Of a DNA stretch of 64,000 nucleotides, positions 37,268 to 45,258 are shown in pieces (positions within the stretch are counted from its first letter, which is position 1; every line of letters starts with the position of its first letter). The DNA is from Marinigracilibium pacificum (GTDB lineage: Bacteria; Bacteroidota; Bacteroidia; Cytophagales; Cyclobacteriaceae). The translations under genes and the position numbers were made by a program. The DNA is taken from the NCBI RefSeq assembly GCF_012926615.1, contig NZ_JABBNU010000007.1, positions 124,001 through 188,000 of the forward strand, read 5' to 3'. The notes beneath the pieces are model-generated. The model saw only the letters and a program-made list of their open reading frames with translations. It was not told the DNA's origin and ran no database searches.

Positions 37268-37819
37268 ATGTCTAGCGAACAAATACTTATAGAAGCTTGC
37301 AAAAAGCAAGATCCTAGAGCGCAAGAGCAATTATATACAAAATTTGCTCCTGGGATGTATGCTGTTTGCCTTCGCTACAGTAAATCAACGCTAGAAGCTG
37401 AAGATATTTTACAGGAAGCATTTATAAAAGTTTTTAGGAAAATATCCACATATAAAGGAGATTCTTCTCTTGGATACTGGATTAAAAGAATTGTTATCAA
37501 TACTGCAATTAATAGTCAACGCAGTAAGCTATATATGTTTCCAATGGTTGATGTAGAAGATGTAAATATAGTCAATCCGGCTATAGATGCTTTAAATAAC
37601 CTCAATCATCAAGATTTGTTAAAAATGATTAAGGAACTGCCTGATGGATGTCGGGTGATTTTTAATTTGTATGCTGTAGAAGGCTATAAACATAGTGAAA
37701 TAGCCGATATGTTAGAAATTTCTGAAGGAACTTCTAAATCTCAATTTGCAAGGGCCAGACAATTGTTAAAAGAAATGGCTGTTCAAAGAAATATTTTGAA
37801 AAATGAAAGAGCAAGATAG
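37268..37819 (+). CDS. ECF-type RNA polymerase sigma factor
   Basis: A 183-residue sigma-70 family protein of the ECF group. Region 2 is seen in LYTKFAPGMYAVCLRYSKSTLEAEDILQEAFIKVFRK (residues ~20-60) and the promoter-melting WIKRIVINTAINSQR; region 4 is in LPDGCRVIFNLYAVEGYKHSEIADMLEISEGTSKSQFARARQLLKE. The last 17 bases overlap the next gene, whose product has an anti-sigma-like N-terminus, so the two form a sigma/anti-sigma type pair. It would direct polymerase to a small regulon, unknown here. Confidence 0.93.
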   Translation: MSSEQILIEACKKQDPRAQEQLYTKFAPGMYAVCLRYSKSTLEAEDILQEAFIKVFRKISTYKGDSSLGYWIKRIVINTAINSQRSKLYMFPMVDVEDVNIVNPAIDALNNLNHQDLLKMIKELPDGCRVIFNLYAVEGYKHSEIADMLEISEGTSKSQFARARQLLKEMAVQRNILKNERAR

Positions 37820-39284
37820 CGACCATAATAAAGAATATTGGGCCAGTAGACTCGATGGTCTTGAAGTGACCCCACCTCCATCAGTTTGGAGAGGAGTTAA
37901 GGCCGCTATGGATGCAGATAGAGCTTCTAAATATAGAGCTACGGCTAAATTTTATAGAAGAATAGCTGCAAGTCTTATTTTATTAATTCTTGGTATGGGT
38001 GGCTTTGGAGCTTATCTATATGACCAGAATCTAAGATTGAAAAATGAAATGGTTAGTTTAAGCCTTTCAGAGTCTCAATTAGCATTAACCACTTCTGAAA
38101 ATGCTGCATCTCAAAATGATTTAGCATCATCAAATGAGCTTTTTGCAATTGATGCTAGTGATAATTCATCAGTGCAAAATATTAGTGCTGATGATTTTGG
38201 AGATAATCAAGTTAGTAATTCAATTCAAAGTTTAGCCCATAAATCTGCTCCGTCCACAAATCATGATTTCGAAAGTGAATCCGGAAATCAAAAGAATAAT
38301 AATACTAATGCAATTCTAAATAATTCTATAGCATCGACTAATTCGGCTACTAATATTTTTAATGAAAATATAACTGTAGATGAAAACTATATTTTACTTA
38401 ATGAATTGTCTGGGCGTTCATTAGCATTTAATCTTAAGCCTGAGTTGAAAGATCCTGAAATTGAGGGTGTTGCAGTGTTAGATTGGGATGAAGTAACCAG
38501 GTTAAGACCTGGGAAATCTCGAAGTGTTGCAAATAATAACAACGAACCTCTTTGGTTAGGAGTAAATATGGGGTCTGGCAATGTAAACCAGAATTTTTCT
38601 CAAAGTGAATTGACTCTGGCTGAATTGATAGAGGAGGATATTGAACCTAAAGCTTTGAAAGAAGGGGCAGGTTTTAATACAGAAGCATTACCAGGACCAA
38701 GCTTTACTGCTGGTGTTGAAGTTGGAGGTAAATTGGCTGATCGATTTGTTTTACAAGGAGGGATGAGCTATTTATATCAAGCTGCAATAAGTTCATCTAA
38801 TGTTGCTTTCGGACCTGAGTCAGGTTCATCATCTCAGACTTTAAATATTTCAAATATTAGAGAACTTAAGGAGCAGAGAAATACAACTGAACTCTCATTT
38901 ATTAAGGAAACTGAACTAAAAACTTCTTATGAATATCTAAGTTTTCCTGTTCGAGCTGGTTATATCTTTTTAGATAAACGATTCGGAATTACAGGGAACG
39001 CTGGTGTTATTGCAGATGTTTTTATGGCAGGTAAAGTATTTGACGCGCATAGTAAAAGTGAGCTTACTAGATTTGGTAATGGTGAAAATTCACCATACAA
39101 TTCTTTCAATTTTAGAGCTGCCGGCTCGTTGATGCTGTCGTATGATTTTGAGTCTAATATTAAGCTCTTAATTGAGCCTTCATATTCTCATGCTATTTCA
39201 TCATATACTAAATTAGGGTCGTCATTAAACTCTAACCCATACAGTTTTATGATATCAGCTGGCTTGAAATATAAATTCAAATAA
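37803..39284 (+). CDS. Anti-sigma-like N-terminus plus outer-membrane beta-barrel C-terminus
   Basis: A 493-residue protein. Residues 1-50 are a soluble segment starting KEYWASRLDGLEVTPPPSVW, which resembles the cytoplasmic head of many Bacteroidota ECF anti-sigma factors. One membrane segment follows (~52-75), then a Ser/Asn-rich linker (~85-200). The C-terminal ~220 residues (from FTAGVEVGGKLADRFVLQGGMSY) alternate aromatic and polar residues as in an outer-membrane barrel of the OmpA/PorT-like type and end KYKFK. It overlaps the sigma factor gene by 17 bases. If right, one chain would span from cytoplasm to outer membrane. A barrel that folds in the periplasm is another possibility. Confidence 0.7.
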   Translation: MKEQDSDHNKEYWASRLDGLEVTPPPSVWRGVKAAMDADRASKYRATAKFYRRIAASLILLILGMGGFGAYLYDQNLRLKNEMVSLSLSESQLALTTSENAASQNDLASSNELFAIDASDNSSVQNISADDFGDNQVSNSIQSLAHKSAPSTNHDFESESGNQKNNNTNAILNNSIASTNSATNIFNENITVDENYILLNELSGRSLAFNLKPELKDPEIEGVAVLDWDEVTRLRPGKSRSVANNNNEPLWLGVNMGSGNVNQNFSQSELTLAELIEEDIEPKALKEGAGFNTEALPGPSFTAGVEVGGKLADRFVLQGGMSYLYQAAISSSNVAFGPESGSSSQTLNISNIRELKEQRNTTELSFIKETELKTSYEYLSFPVRAGYIFLDKRFGITGNAGVIADVFMAGKVFDAHSKSELTRFGNGENSPYNSFNFRAAGSLMLSYDFESNIKLLIEPSYSHAISSYTKLGSSLNSNPYSFMISAGLKYKFK

Positions 39285-39402
39285 TTTCCAACTATTTTAT
39301 TGGTTAATGTGTCCTTACATAGAAGTTATGGCTTAGTATATTCTTGTTTGATATGAGAATAGTACTAAATGAATTAAATATTATTTATAGGGTTTATCAA
39401 TT

Positions 39403-39807
39403 ATGAAAAAAGGGTTTTTAGGGGTGCTGATAGCTATAGTGCTGATACTAATTGTTGATCAGGGATTAAAAATGGAAAGGTTTTATCCTGAGTTTGGTAC
39501 ATATTCTGGGGAGTTTTGTTTAATAAATGGTGAAGAAAAAGCTGCGTCAGAAAAATGTATGATTTCTTTTAATGCAGGTAAATACTCTATAAAGATTGAT
39601 GATCAACTAATAGCAAATGGTAAATACAGGCTGGTTAATGATAGATTAAGATTAATTGATCTTTCTGAAGAAGTAACTGAGTTTAGTCATGTATTTAACG
39701 GATCATTTAAAACAATAGAAACAGGCACGTTTTTTGTTTTAGAAAGATCATTAGATGAAATCGTTTACCGATTAACATTAGAAAAAAAAATAAATGAAAA
39801 AATATAG
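39403..39807 (+). CDS. Small membrane-anchored protein of unknown function
   Basis: A 134-residue protein that I do not recognise. Residues 4-23 form one hydrophobic segment (signal anchor or uncleaved signal peptide; no lipobox). The rest is predicted soluble and beta-rich, with two cysteines about 14 residues apart (FCLINGEEKAASEKCMI) that could form a disulphide, and a lipocalin/META-like pattern of alternating strands (GKYRLVNDRLRLIDL). The gene ends exactly where the convergent ABC-F gene ends, with no gap. It lies 118 bases after the barrel protein gene and may be a separate unit. Confidence 0.55.
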   Translation: MKKGFLGVLIAIVLILIVDQGLKMERFYPEFGTYSGEFCLINGEEKAASEKCMISFNAGKYSIKIDDQLIANGKYRLVNDRLRLIDLSEEVTEFSHVFNGSFKTIETGTFFVLERSLDEIVYRLTLEKKINEKI

Positions 39808-41745
39808 TTATTCCTCAGCTGAACTTTCTAGTTCATCAACTAATACAAGCCAGGTATCACTTGTTGACTGTAGCTTGTCTTTAACTTCTTCATATCGTGA
39901 AGTTAATGCTGTTGACTTCTCTTCATCTGAAAAGGTATCAGGATTAGCTAATTCTCTCTCTAGTTTCTCTTTTTCTGATTCAAGACCTGAAATTTGCTTT
40001 TCCAAATCTTCAATTTCTTTCTGAAGCTTCTTTATAGATTTTTGTTTATCCTTAAATGCTTTCTGATCCTCAGGATTATTTGAAACTTTAGCTTTCTCTT
40101 TCTTTACAGGCTCAATTGGCGAGGGTTTTGCCGGCTTATCAAGAACAATATCATTTTCTTTTAACCAAGTTTCAAATTCATCATAACTGCCTAGGTATTC
40201 TTTAAGAATTCCACCATCAATATACCAGATCTTATTTGCTACTGATTTTATAAAGTGTCTGTTGTGACTGACTGTTACAAAAGTACCTTCATATTGATTC
40301 AGGGCTTGAACTAGCATATCCACAGAGAAGAAATCCAGGTGGTTTGTTGGCTCATCCAGTAATAAAAAGTTTGCCTGTGAAATAATTGTTTTTGCTAATG
40401 CAACTCTTGATTTTTCACCTCCAGACAAGACTTTTATAGGTTTATGAACATCATCTCCAGTAAATAGAAAACAACCCAGTAGGTTTCTTAATTCAAGCTC
40501 AGATTTACAACTGCCACTTGTCATTAATTCTTCAAGTATAGTGTGGTTGAGATTTAATGCCTCTAATTGATGCTGAGCATAAAATGACAAATGCAGATTA
40601 TGACCTTCTTTGCGTATACCATTATAGCTTTCAGTATCAGCAATTATCCTCAAGATTGTTGATTTCCCTTTTCCATTTGCTCCAATCAATGCAATTTTAT
40701 CACCTCTTAATATATGTAGTGTAGCATCTTTAATGACTTCCTTTTCGCCATAGCTTTTCTGAATCCCATCAAACGTCATTACTTGCTTGCCAGAAGGTCT
40801 CGATAGTGTAAATGAAAAGTTTATATCAACTGTTTCATCTTGAACCTCTTCAATACGATCCATTTTTTCCAACGCCTTGACTCTTGATTGTACTTGTCTT
40901 GCTTTGGTTGATTTAGCTCTAAATCGCTCTATGAACTTTTCAGTTTGTTTTATTTTTTGCTGCTGATTCTCAAAAGCATTCTGTTGAAGTTCTTTCCGAA
41001 GTTCTTTTTCTTCAAGATAAAAAGAGTAATTTCCGCTATAGACATTAAGTTGCTGTTGCGAAATTTCAACAGTTTTAGAAGTAGCCTTATCTAAAAATTC
41101 CTGATCGTGCGATACAATGATTACAGCTCCGGAATAATTACTCAAGTAGTTTTCCAGCCATTGAATAGATGGTAAATCAAGGTGGTTGGTAGGCTCATCC
41201 AGCATTAATAGTGATGGACTTTCCAAAAGAAGTTTAGCTAGCATCACTCGCATTCTCCAGCCTCCTGAAAATTCTTTCAATGGTCGCTGTAGATCAGATG
41301 TTTTAAATCCTATACCTTCCAGAACTTCTTCTGCCGAAGCTTGTAATGAATATCCGTTATTACTTTCAAACCGATCTTGTAGTTTGCTATATTCATCCAG
41401 CACTTTCTCACTGTAATCAGTTTCCATCTTTTTTGCCAATTCATCCATTCTGTGCTTTACCCTTAATAAATCACTGAATGCCTCCATTGCCACATCCAGT
41501 ATAGGGTCTTCGCTAATAAATGAAAGCAAGTCCTGATTTAAATACCCGATAGTACATTCTTTGCTTTTTGAAATGGACCCTTCATCTGGTTTAAGATCAC
41601 CATTTATTAATTTTAACAGGGTAGATTTACCAGTACCATTAAGCCCTACAAGCCCTATTTTATCTTTTGAATAGATATGTAATGAAGAGTTTCTGTATAA
41701 AGCCCTGTCGCCCAGAAAATAAGAAAGATCGGAAATTGAAATCAT
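39808..41745 (-). CDS. ABC-F family ATPase
   Basis: A 645-residue soluble protein with two ABC ATPase domains and no membrane segments, the ABC-F plan. Walker A: GLNGTGKSTLL and GANGKGKSTIL. Signatures: FSGGWRMRV and LSGGEKSRV. Walker B: LLMLDEPTNHLD and LLLDEPTNHLD. A Lys/Glu-rich linker (about residues 245-300) joins them and a coiled coil closes the C-terminus (KKLQKEIEDLEKQISGLESE). Family members act on the ribosome as translation factors (EttA, Uup, YheS-like) and some give antibiotic resistance. The C-terminal coil and length fit the Uup/YdiF branch. There is no sign that this copy is a resistance protein. Confidence 0.93.
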   Translation of the reverse strand: MISISDLSYFLGDRALYRNSSLHIYSKDKIGLVGLNGTGKSTLLKLINGDLKPDEGSISKSKECTIGYLNQDLLSFISEDPILDVAMEAFSDLLRVKHRMDELAKKMETDYSEKVLDEYSKLQDRFESNNGYSLQASAEEVLEGIGFKTSDLQRPLKEFSGGWRMRVMLAKLLLESPSLLMLDEPTNHLDLPSIQWLENYLSNYSGAVIIVSHDQEFLDKATSKTVEISQQQLNVYSGNYSFYLEEKELRKELQQNAFENQQQKIKQTEKFIERFRAKSTKARQVQSRVKALEKMDRIEEVQDETVDINFSFTLSRPSGKQVMTFDGIQKSYGEKEVIKDATLHILRGDKIALIGANGKGKSTILRIIADTESYNGIRKEGHNLHLSFYAQHQLEALNLNHTILEELMTSGSCKSELELRNLLGCFLFTGDDVHKPIKVLSGGEKSRVALAKTIISQANFLLLDEPTNHLDFFSVDMLVQALNQYEGTFVTVSHNRHFIKSVANKIWYIDGGILKEYLGSYDEFETWLKENDIVLDKPAKPSPIEPVKKEKAKVSNNPEDQKAFKDKQKSIKKLQKEIEDLEKQISGLESEKEKLERELANPDTFSDEEKSTALTSRYEEVKDKLQSTSDTWLVLVDELESSAEE

Positions 41746-41832
41746 ACTGCAAAACTACATTAATTACGTATAATGGAACAATAAACCTTCAAAAAGAGTT
41801 AAAAACTATAAACCTTTAAACACCAAACTACA

Positions 41833-43002
41833 ATGAGAAATAAGCTTCAGGGTCAATTATATACCCTTTTCTTACTACTAATTTTTTTTGTTTCCTGTAA
41901 TCAATCTGATAAGAATGATAGTTTTACTGCTTCAGTTAATGAAACTGAGGAAACTAATGAAGAACTGCCATTAAGTGAGTTAAACCTTCCTGAAGGTTTT
42001 GAGATTTCTATATATGCAAGAGTAAATAATGCCCGATCAATGGTTATGGGCGAGAATAATGTGTTGTTTGTTGGAAGTAGAACTGCTGAAAAAGTATATG
42101 CAGTGGAAGATAAAGATGGTGATGGAGTAGGAGAAACAGTTCATGTTATTGACGAAGATTTATGGATGCCTAATGGTGTAGCATATCTGGATGGTGATTT
42201 ATATGTGGCAGAGGTAAATAGGATTTTAAAATATACCGATATAATGAACAACCTAGATTCTTCTCCTGAACCAAAAGTGGTTTTTGATGAGTATCCTAAG
42301 GAACAGCATCATGGATGGAAGTATATAGCTTTTGGTCCGGATGGAAAGCTTTATGTTCCCGTAGGTGCGCCATGTAATATATGCAAAAGTGATGAACCAA
42401 TTTTTGCATCTATTACACGAATGAACCCGGATGGGTCTAACATGGAGATTTATGCCGAAGGAGTGAGAAATACTGTTGGTTTTACCTGGCATCCTGATAC
42501 AAAAGAAATGTATTTTACAGATAATGGCAGGGATAATTTAGGTGACAATTACCCTCCATGTGAATTAAATCATGCTCCAAGAAAGGGAATGCATTTTGGT
42601 TATCCATATTGTCATGGAGGTGAAATTCTGGACCCAGAGTATGGAGATCAACGACCTTGTAGTGATTTTATTTATCCGGCAATGAATCTTGGTCCGCACG
42701 TGGCTCCTTTGGGATTATGTATTTATTCAGGTAATTCCTTTCCTGAAAAGTACAATGGCAAAGTACTTATTGCTGAACATGGTAGCTGGAATCGTAGCAA
42801 GAAGATTGGTTATCGGATTTCGATGGTTGAATTAATTGATGGAAAGGGTGTTAGCTATGAACCATTTATTGATGGATGGCTAAACGATGATCAACAATCA
42901 GTTTGGGGAAGACCTGTCGATGTTATTCAAATTAGTGATGGAAGTATCCTGATATCTGATGATTACTCAGGGACAATTTATAAAGTTACTTATAAGAAAT
43001 AG
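41833..43002 (+). CDS. Sorbosone dehydrogenase-like lipoprotein (PQQ sugar dehydrogenase fold)
   Basis: A 389-residue exported lipoprotein: the hydrophobic N-terminus ends in FFVSCNQ, with C22 as the likely lipid-bearing residue. A six-bladed propeller of the GDH/sorbosone dehydrogenase type follows; recognisable pieces are LPEGFEISIYARVNNARSM, KYIAFGPDGKLYVPVGAPCNICK, YAEGVRNTVGFTWHP, FTDNGRDNLGDNYPPCELN and the C-terminal RPVDVIQISDGSILISDDYSG. Relatives oxidise sugars with PQQ as cofactor; substrate unknown here. The cluster APCNICK-PPCELN-YCHGG may hold disulphides. Divergent from ABC-F; followed by a strong terminator. Confidence 0.88.
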   Translation: MRNKLQGQLYTLFLLLIFFVSCNQSDKNDSFTASVNETEETNEELPLSELNLPEGFEISIYARVNNARSMVMGENNVLFVGSRTAEKVYAVEDKDGDGVGETVHVIDEDLWMPNGVAYLDGDLYVAEVNRILKYTDIMNNLDSSPEPKVVFDEYPKEQHHGWKYIAFGPDGKLYVPVGAPCNICKSDEPIFASITRMNPDGSNMEIYAEGVRNTVGFTWHPDTKEMYFTDNGRDNLGDNYPPCELNHAPRKGMHFGYPYCHGGEILDPEYGDQRPCSDFIYPAMNLGPHVAPLGLCIYSGNSFPEKYNGKVLIAEHGSWNRSKKIGYRISMVELIDGKGVSYEPFIDGWLNDDQQSVWGRPVDVIQISDGSILISDDYSGTIYKVTYKK

Positions 43003-43007
43003 TGAAT

Positions 43008-43040
43008 AAAAAAAAAGCAGCGTGATCGCTGCTTTTTTTT
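43008..43040. terminator. Bidirectional terminator after the sugar dehydrogenase-like gene
   Basis: AAAAAGCAGCG pairs with CGCTGCTTTTT around TGAT, with A and T tracts on either side; it lies between convergent genes. Confidence 0.92.
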
Positions 43041-43046
43041 AATTAA

Positions 43047-43586
43047 TTACTCAATAATTTGAAAATCTATTGGAATACTGACCTTTGTTTTGTCCCAGGT
43101 CATTGTGAGATATGTCTTATCCTGGCGTTGCTCAAAATCAATAGTGAATGCTTCCCAGGTTTCGCTAGTAGTTGACGTTGGAATGTCAAACCTCATTACA
43201 TCACTATCTTTTTTGTAATTGTAGGCACCCCAAAGTCCCAATTCGCTATTAACGATAATTGTCCACTTATCTTCCTGAGGTATTGCAAAAAGTGAATATG
43301 TACCAGCAGCTAAATCTCTTCCTGCCATTTTAATATCTTCTGTTAAAGTGATTTCGGTAGCTTCGTTAGCACCTAGTCTCCATACTTTTCCATAAGGGAC
43401 TAAATTTCCGAAGATTTCTCTATCTCTTTTATGTGGTCTCGAATATGTTACTTTCACATAAGTGTCCTCATTCTTTACCGTTTTAACTTCTAGTGGACTA
43501 GGTCGAGGTGTAACAGCTTCTTGTCCAAACACGTTAATTGTCGTCGAAATAAAAAAGATTAAAAAGACAGTGGCTAATTGGTTCAT
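43047..43586 (-). CDS. DUF2911 domain exported protein
   Basis: A 179-residue protein with signal peptide (NQLATVFLIFFISTTINVFG) and a DUF2911 domain over nearly all of the mature chain. Family-like pieces: RPSPLEVKTV, VTYSRPHKRDREIFGNLVPYGKVWRLGANE, and LAAGTYSLFAIPQEDKWTIIVN. The YSRP...GxxVPYGxxWRxGAN core is well kept. Function of DUF2911 is unknown. It ends 7 bases after a terminator that it shares with the convergent neighbour. Confidence 0.9.
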   Translation of the reverse strand: MNQLATVFLIFFISTTINVFGQEAVTPRPSPLEVKTVKNEDTYVKVTYSRPHKRDREIFGNLVPYGKVWRLGANEATEITLTEDIKMAGRDLAAGTYSLFAIPQEDKWTIIVNSELGLWGAYNYKKDSDVMRFDIPTSTTSETWEAFTIDFEQRQDKTYLTMTWDKTKVSIPIDFQIIE

Positions 43587-43614
43587 TTGTTTTTGATTTT
43601 ATTCTTAATATTGC

Positions 43615-43622
43615 CAAATATA
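43615..43622 (-). promoter_or_regulatory. Candidate -7 element for the DUF2911 gene
   Basis: On the minus strand this reads TATATTTG, matching the Bacteroidota -7 consensus TAnnTTTG, 29 bases before the start codon. No properly spaced -33 TTG is obvious. Confidence 0.4.
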
Positions 43623-43657
43623 CACAATAATAGTGCTTAATTTCCAAATCTCTATAA

Positions 43658-44140
43658 ATGGAACGACCACAATTCGATGATATTTTTATGGAGCTGGCAG
43701 TAAATCTTGCCAAACGCTCACATTGTATAAGAAGGCACGTAGGTGCAGTGCTTGTTAAGGATACCAGAATTATCAGTATCGGATATAATGGTCCTCCGGC
43801 AGGAACTCATAACTGCGATGATGAGTTTCCTGAACATGGTTGTGGAAAAGATAGCAAGGGTAGTTGTACTTTGGCTTTACATGCAGAGCAAAACGCAATT
43901 ATATATGCTGTTAAAAATAATGCTACGGTTTCAGGATCAACATTGTATGTTACCCTGTCACCTTGTATTGCATGTGCAAGGATAATATACAGCATGGGAA
44001 TTAAAAAAGTGATTTTTCTTAAATCGTATGCTGAATATAAAGGTCTACCTACTGATGAGGGAGTTGACTTTTTAAGCAAATTTGGTGTAGAAACTGAAAA
44101 GTATGAAGGTAATCTAACGAATGTTACTCATATGATTTAG
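43658..44140 (+). CDS. Deoxycytidylate deaminase family protein
   Basis: A 160-residue zinc-dependent deaminase of the dCMP deaminase group (ComEB-like). The zinc/catalytic motif HAEQNAI and the cysteine pair SPCIACARII are in place, as are an early substrate-site segment (RRHVGAVLVKDTRIISIGYNGPP) and a further Cys/His cluster NCDDEFPEHGCGKDSKGSC, typical of dCMP deaminases with a second zinc. It would make dUMP for thymidylate synthesis. The stop overlaps the stop of the convergent murB by four bases. Confidence 0.92.
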   Translation: MERPQFDDIFMELAVNLAKRSHCIRRHVGAVLVKDTRIISIGYNGPPAGTHNCDDEFPEHGCGKDSKGSCTLALHAEQNAIIYAVKNNATVSGSTLYVTLSPCIACARIIYSMGIKKVIFLKSYAEYKGLPTDEGVDFLSKFGVETEKYEGNLTNVTHMI

Positions 44141-45156
44141 ATCACATTTACTTCACGTTCTAGATTGATTCCAAACTTGTTTTTAACACTAATAAGAATG
44201 TCTTCAGAAAGGTTGAATATTTCATCTCCTGTGGCATTTCCATAATTTACAAGGACGAGGGCCTGGTCTTTATGTGATCCTGTATTTCCAACTTTTTTGC
44301 CTTTCCAACCACATTGTTCTATTAACCATCCAGCCGGAACTTTGACTGTGTTGTCTGGTTGATCATAACCCGGGATTTCTGGGTACTCCTCTTTTAATTT
44401 ACTATAAAGGGCTTTTTCAATAGAAGGGTTTTTAAAGAAGCTTCCTGCATTTCCTATTTGCTTTGGATCAGGAAGCTTTGAACTTCTAATTTTTATTACA
44501 GCTTTACTTACATCTTGGGGAGTAGGAGAATCTATTCCCATTTTTTCTAGCGTTCCTGAAATAGCCCCATAAGAAATATTGACATTCGGTATTTTAGATA
44601 GCTTGAAAGTTACCTTTGCAATGATGTATTTATCCCTTTGGGTAGTCTTAAAAACACTGGTTCTATATCCAAAATGACATTCTTCATTACTGAATCTTTC
44701 TAGTTCTCCTGTTTCTTTGTTAATAGCATCTAAGTACTTAAAGACTTCTTTAATTTCAACTCCGTAAGCACCTATATTTTGCATGGGAGCTGCTCCAACA
44801 GTCCCCGGAATTAAAGATAGATTTTCAATGCCATAGTATCCTTTTTCCAGGCAGCTTAATACAAACTCATGCCAGATTTCTCCAGCTCCAACTGTTAATT
44901 CAACTTCGGAGTTATTTTCTTTAATTACTTCAATTCCTGTTAGTTTATTGACAATTGTTAGCCCATTTGGGTTGTTTCTAAACAAGATATTACTTCCACC
45001 ACCAAATACATGCAATTCAAGCTTGTGTTCCGATGCATATTTTAGCGCTTCCCGGATATCTTCAATAGAATGCACTTCAACCAGTTGTTCTGCAATGGCA
45101 GGAACTCCAAAAGTGTGATAATTTTTAAGGTCTGCATTTTGTTTGATATCAATCAT
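44137..45156 (-). CDS. murB: UDP-N-acetylenolpyruvoylglucosamine reductase
   Basis: A 339-residue FAD enzyme forming UDP-N-acetylmuramate in peptidoglycan precursor synthesis, cytoplasmic. Seen: N-terminal NADLKNYHTFGVPAIAEQ, the FAD loop FGGGSNILFR, GLSLIPGTVGAAPMQNIGAYGVEI-type segment, ECHFGYRTSVFK, the catalytic Ser in GSFFKNP, and the C-terminal W-L-I-E-Q-C-G-W region. The length (339) and the E. coli-like C-terminal part point to type I MurB. It is the only mur gene in the window, next to nucleotide and sugar metabolism genes. Confidence 0.95.
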   Translation of the reverse strand: MIDIKQNADLKNYHTFGVPAIAEQLVEVHSIEDIREALKYASEHKLELHVFGGGSNILFRNNPNGLTIVNKLTGIEVIKENNSEVELTVGAGEIWHEFVLSCLEKGYYGIENLSLIPGTVGAAPMQNIGAYGVEIKEVFKYLDAINKETGELERFSNEECHFGYRTSVFKTTQRDKYIIAKVTFKLSKIPNVNISYGAISGTLEKMGIDSPTPQDVSKAVIKIRSSKLPDPKQIGNAGSFFKNPSIEKALYSKLKEEYPEIPGYDQPDNTVKVPAGWLIEQCGWKGKKVGNTGSHKDQALVLVNYGNATGDEIFNLSEDILISVKNKFGINLEREVNVI

Positions 45157-45210
45157 ATCTGTGATGGAAATGTGTAGTGCAATTATAACAAAAATTAAAG
45201 GTTTAGACTC

Positions 45211-45240
45211 AAAAAAAAAGAGGCTAATAGCCTCCTTTTT
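45211..45240 (-). terminator. Terminator after the phosphohexomutase gene
   Basis: GAGGCT and AGCCTC form a stem around AAT, with A/T tracts on both sides. It lies 19 bases past the stop codon of the leftward phosphohexomutase gene. Confidence 0.8.
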
Positions 45241-45258
45241 CTTTTTGCCTTTTTTGAA

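Noticed and set aside
39808-41745. ABC-F gene as an antibiotic resistance determinant
   Set aside because: The sequence fits the Uup/YdiF-like housekeeping branch with a C-terminal coiled coil, and context is ordinary.
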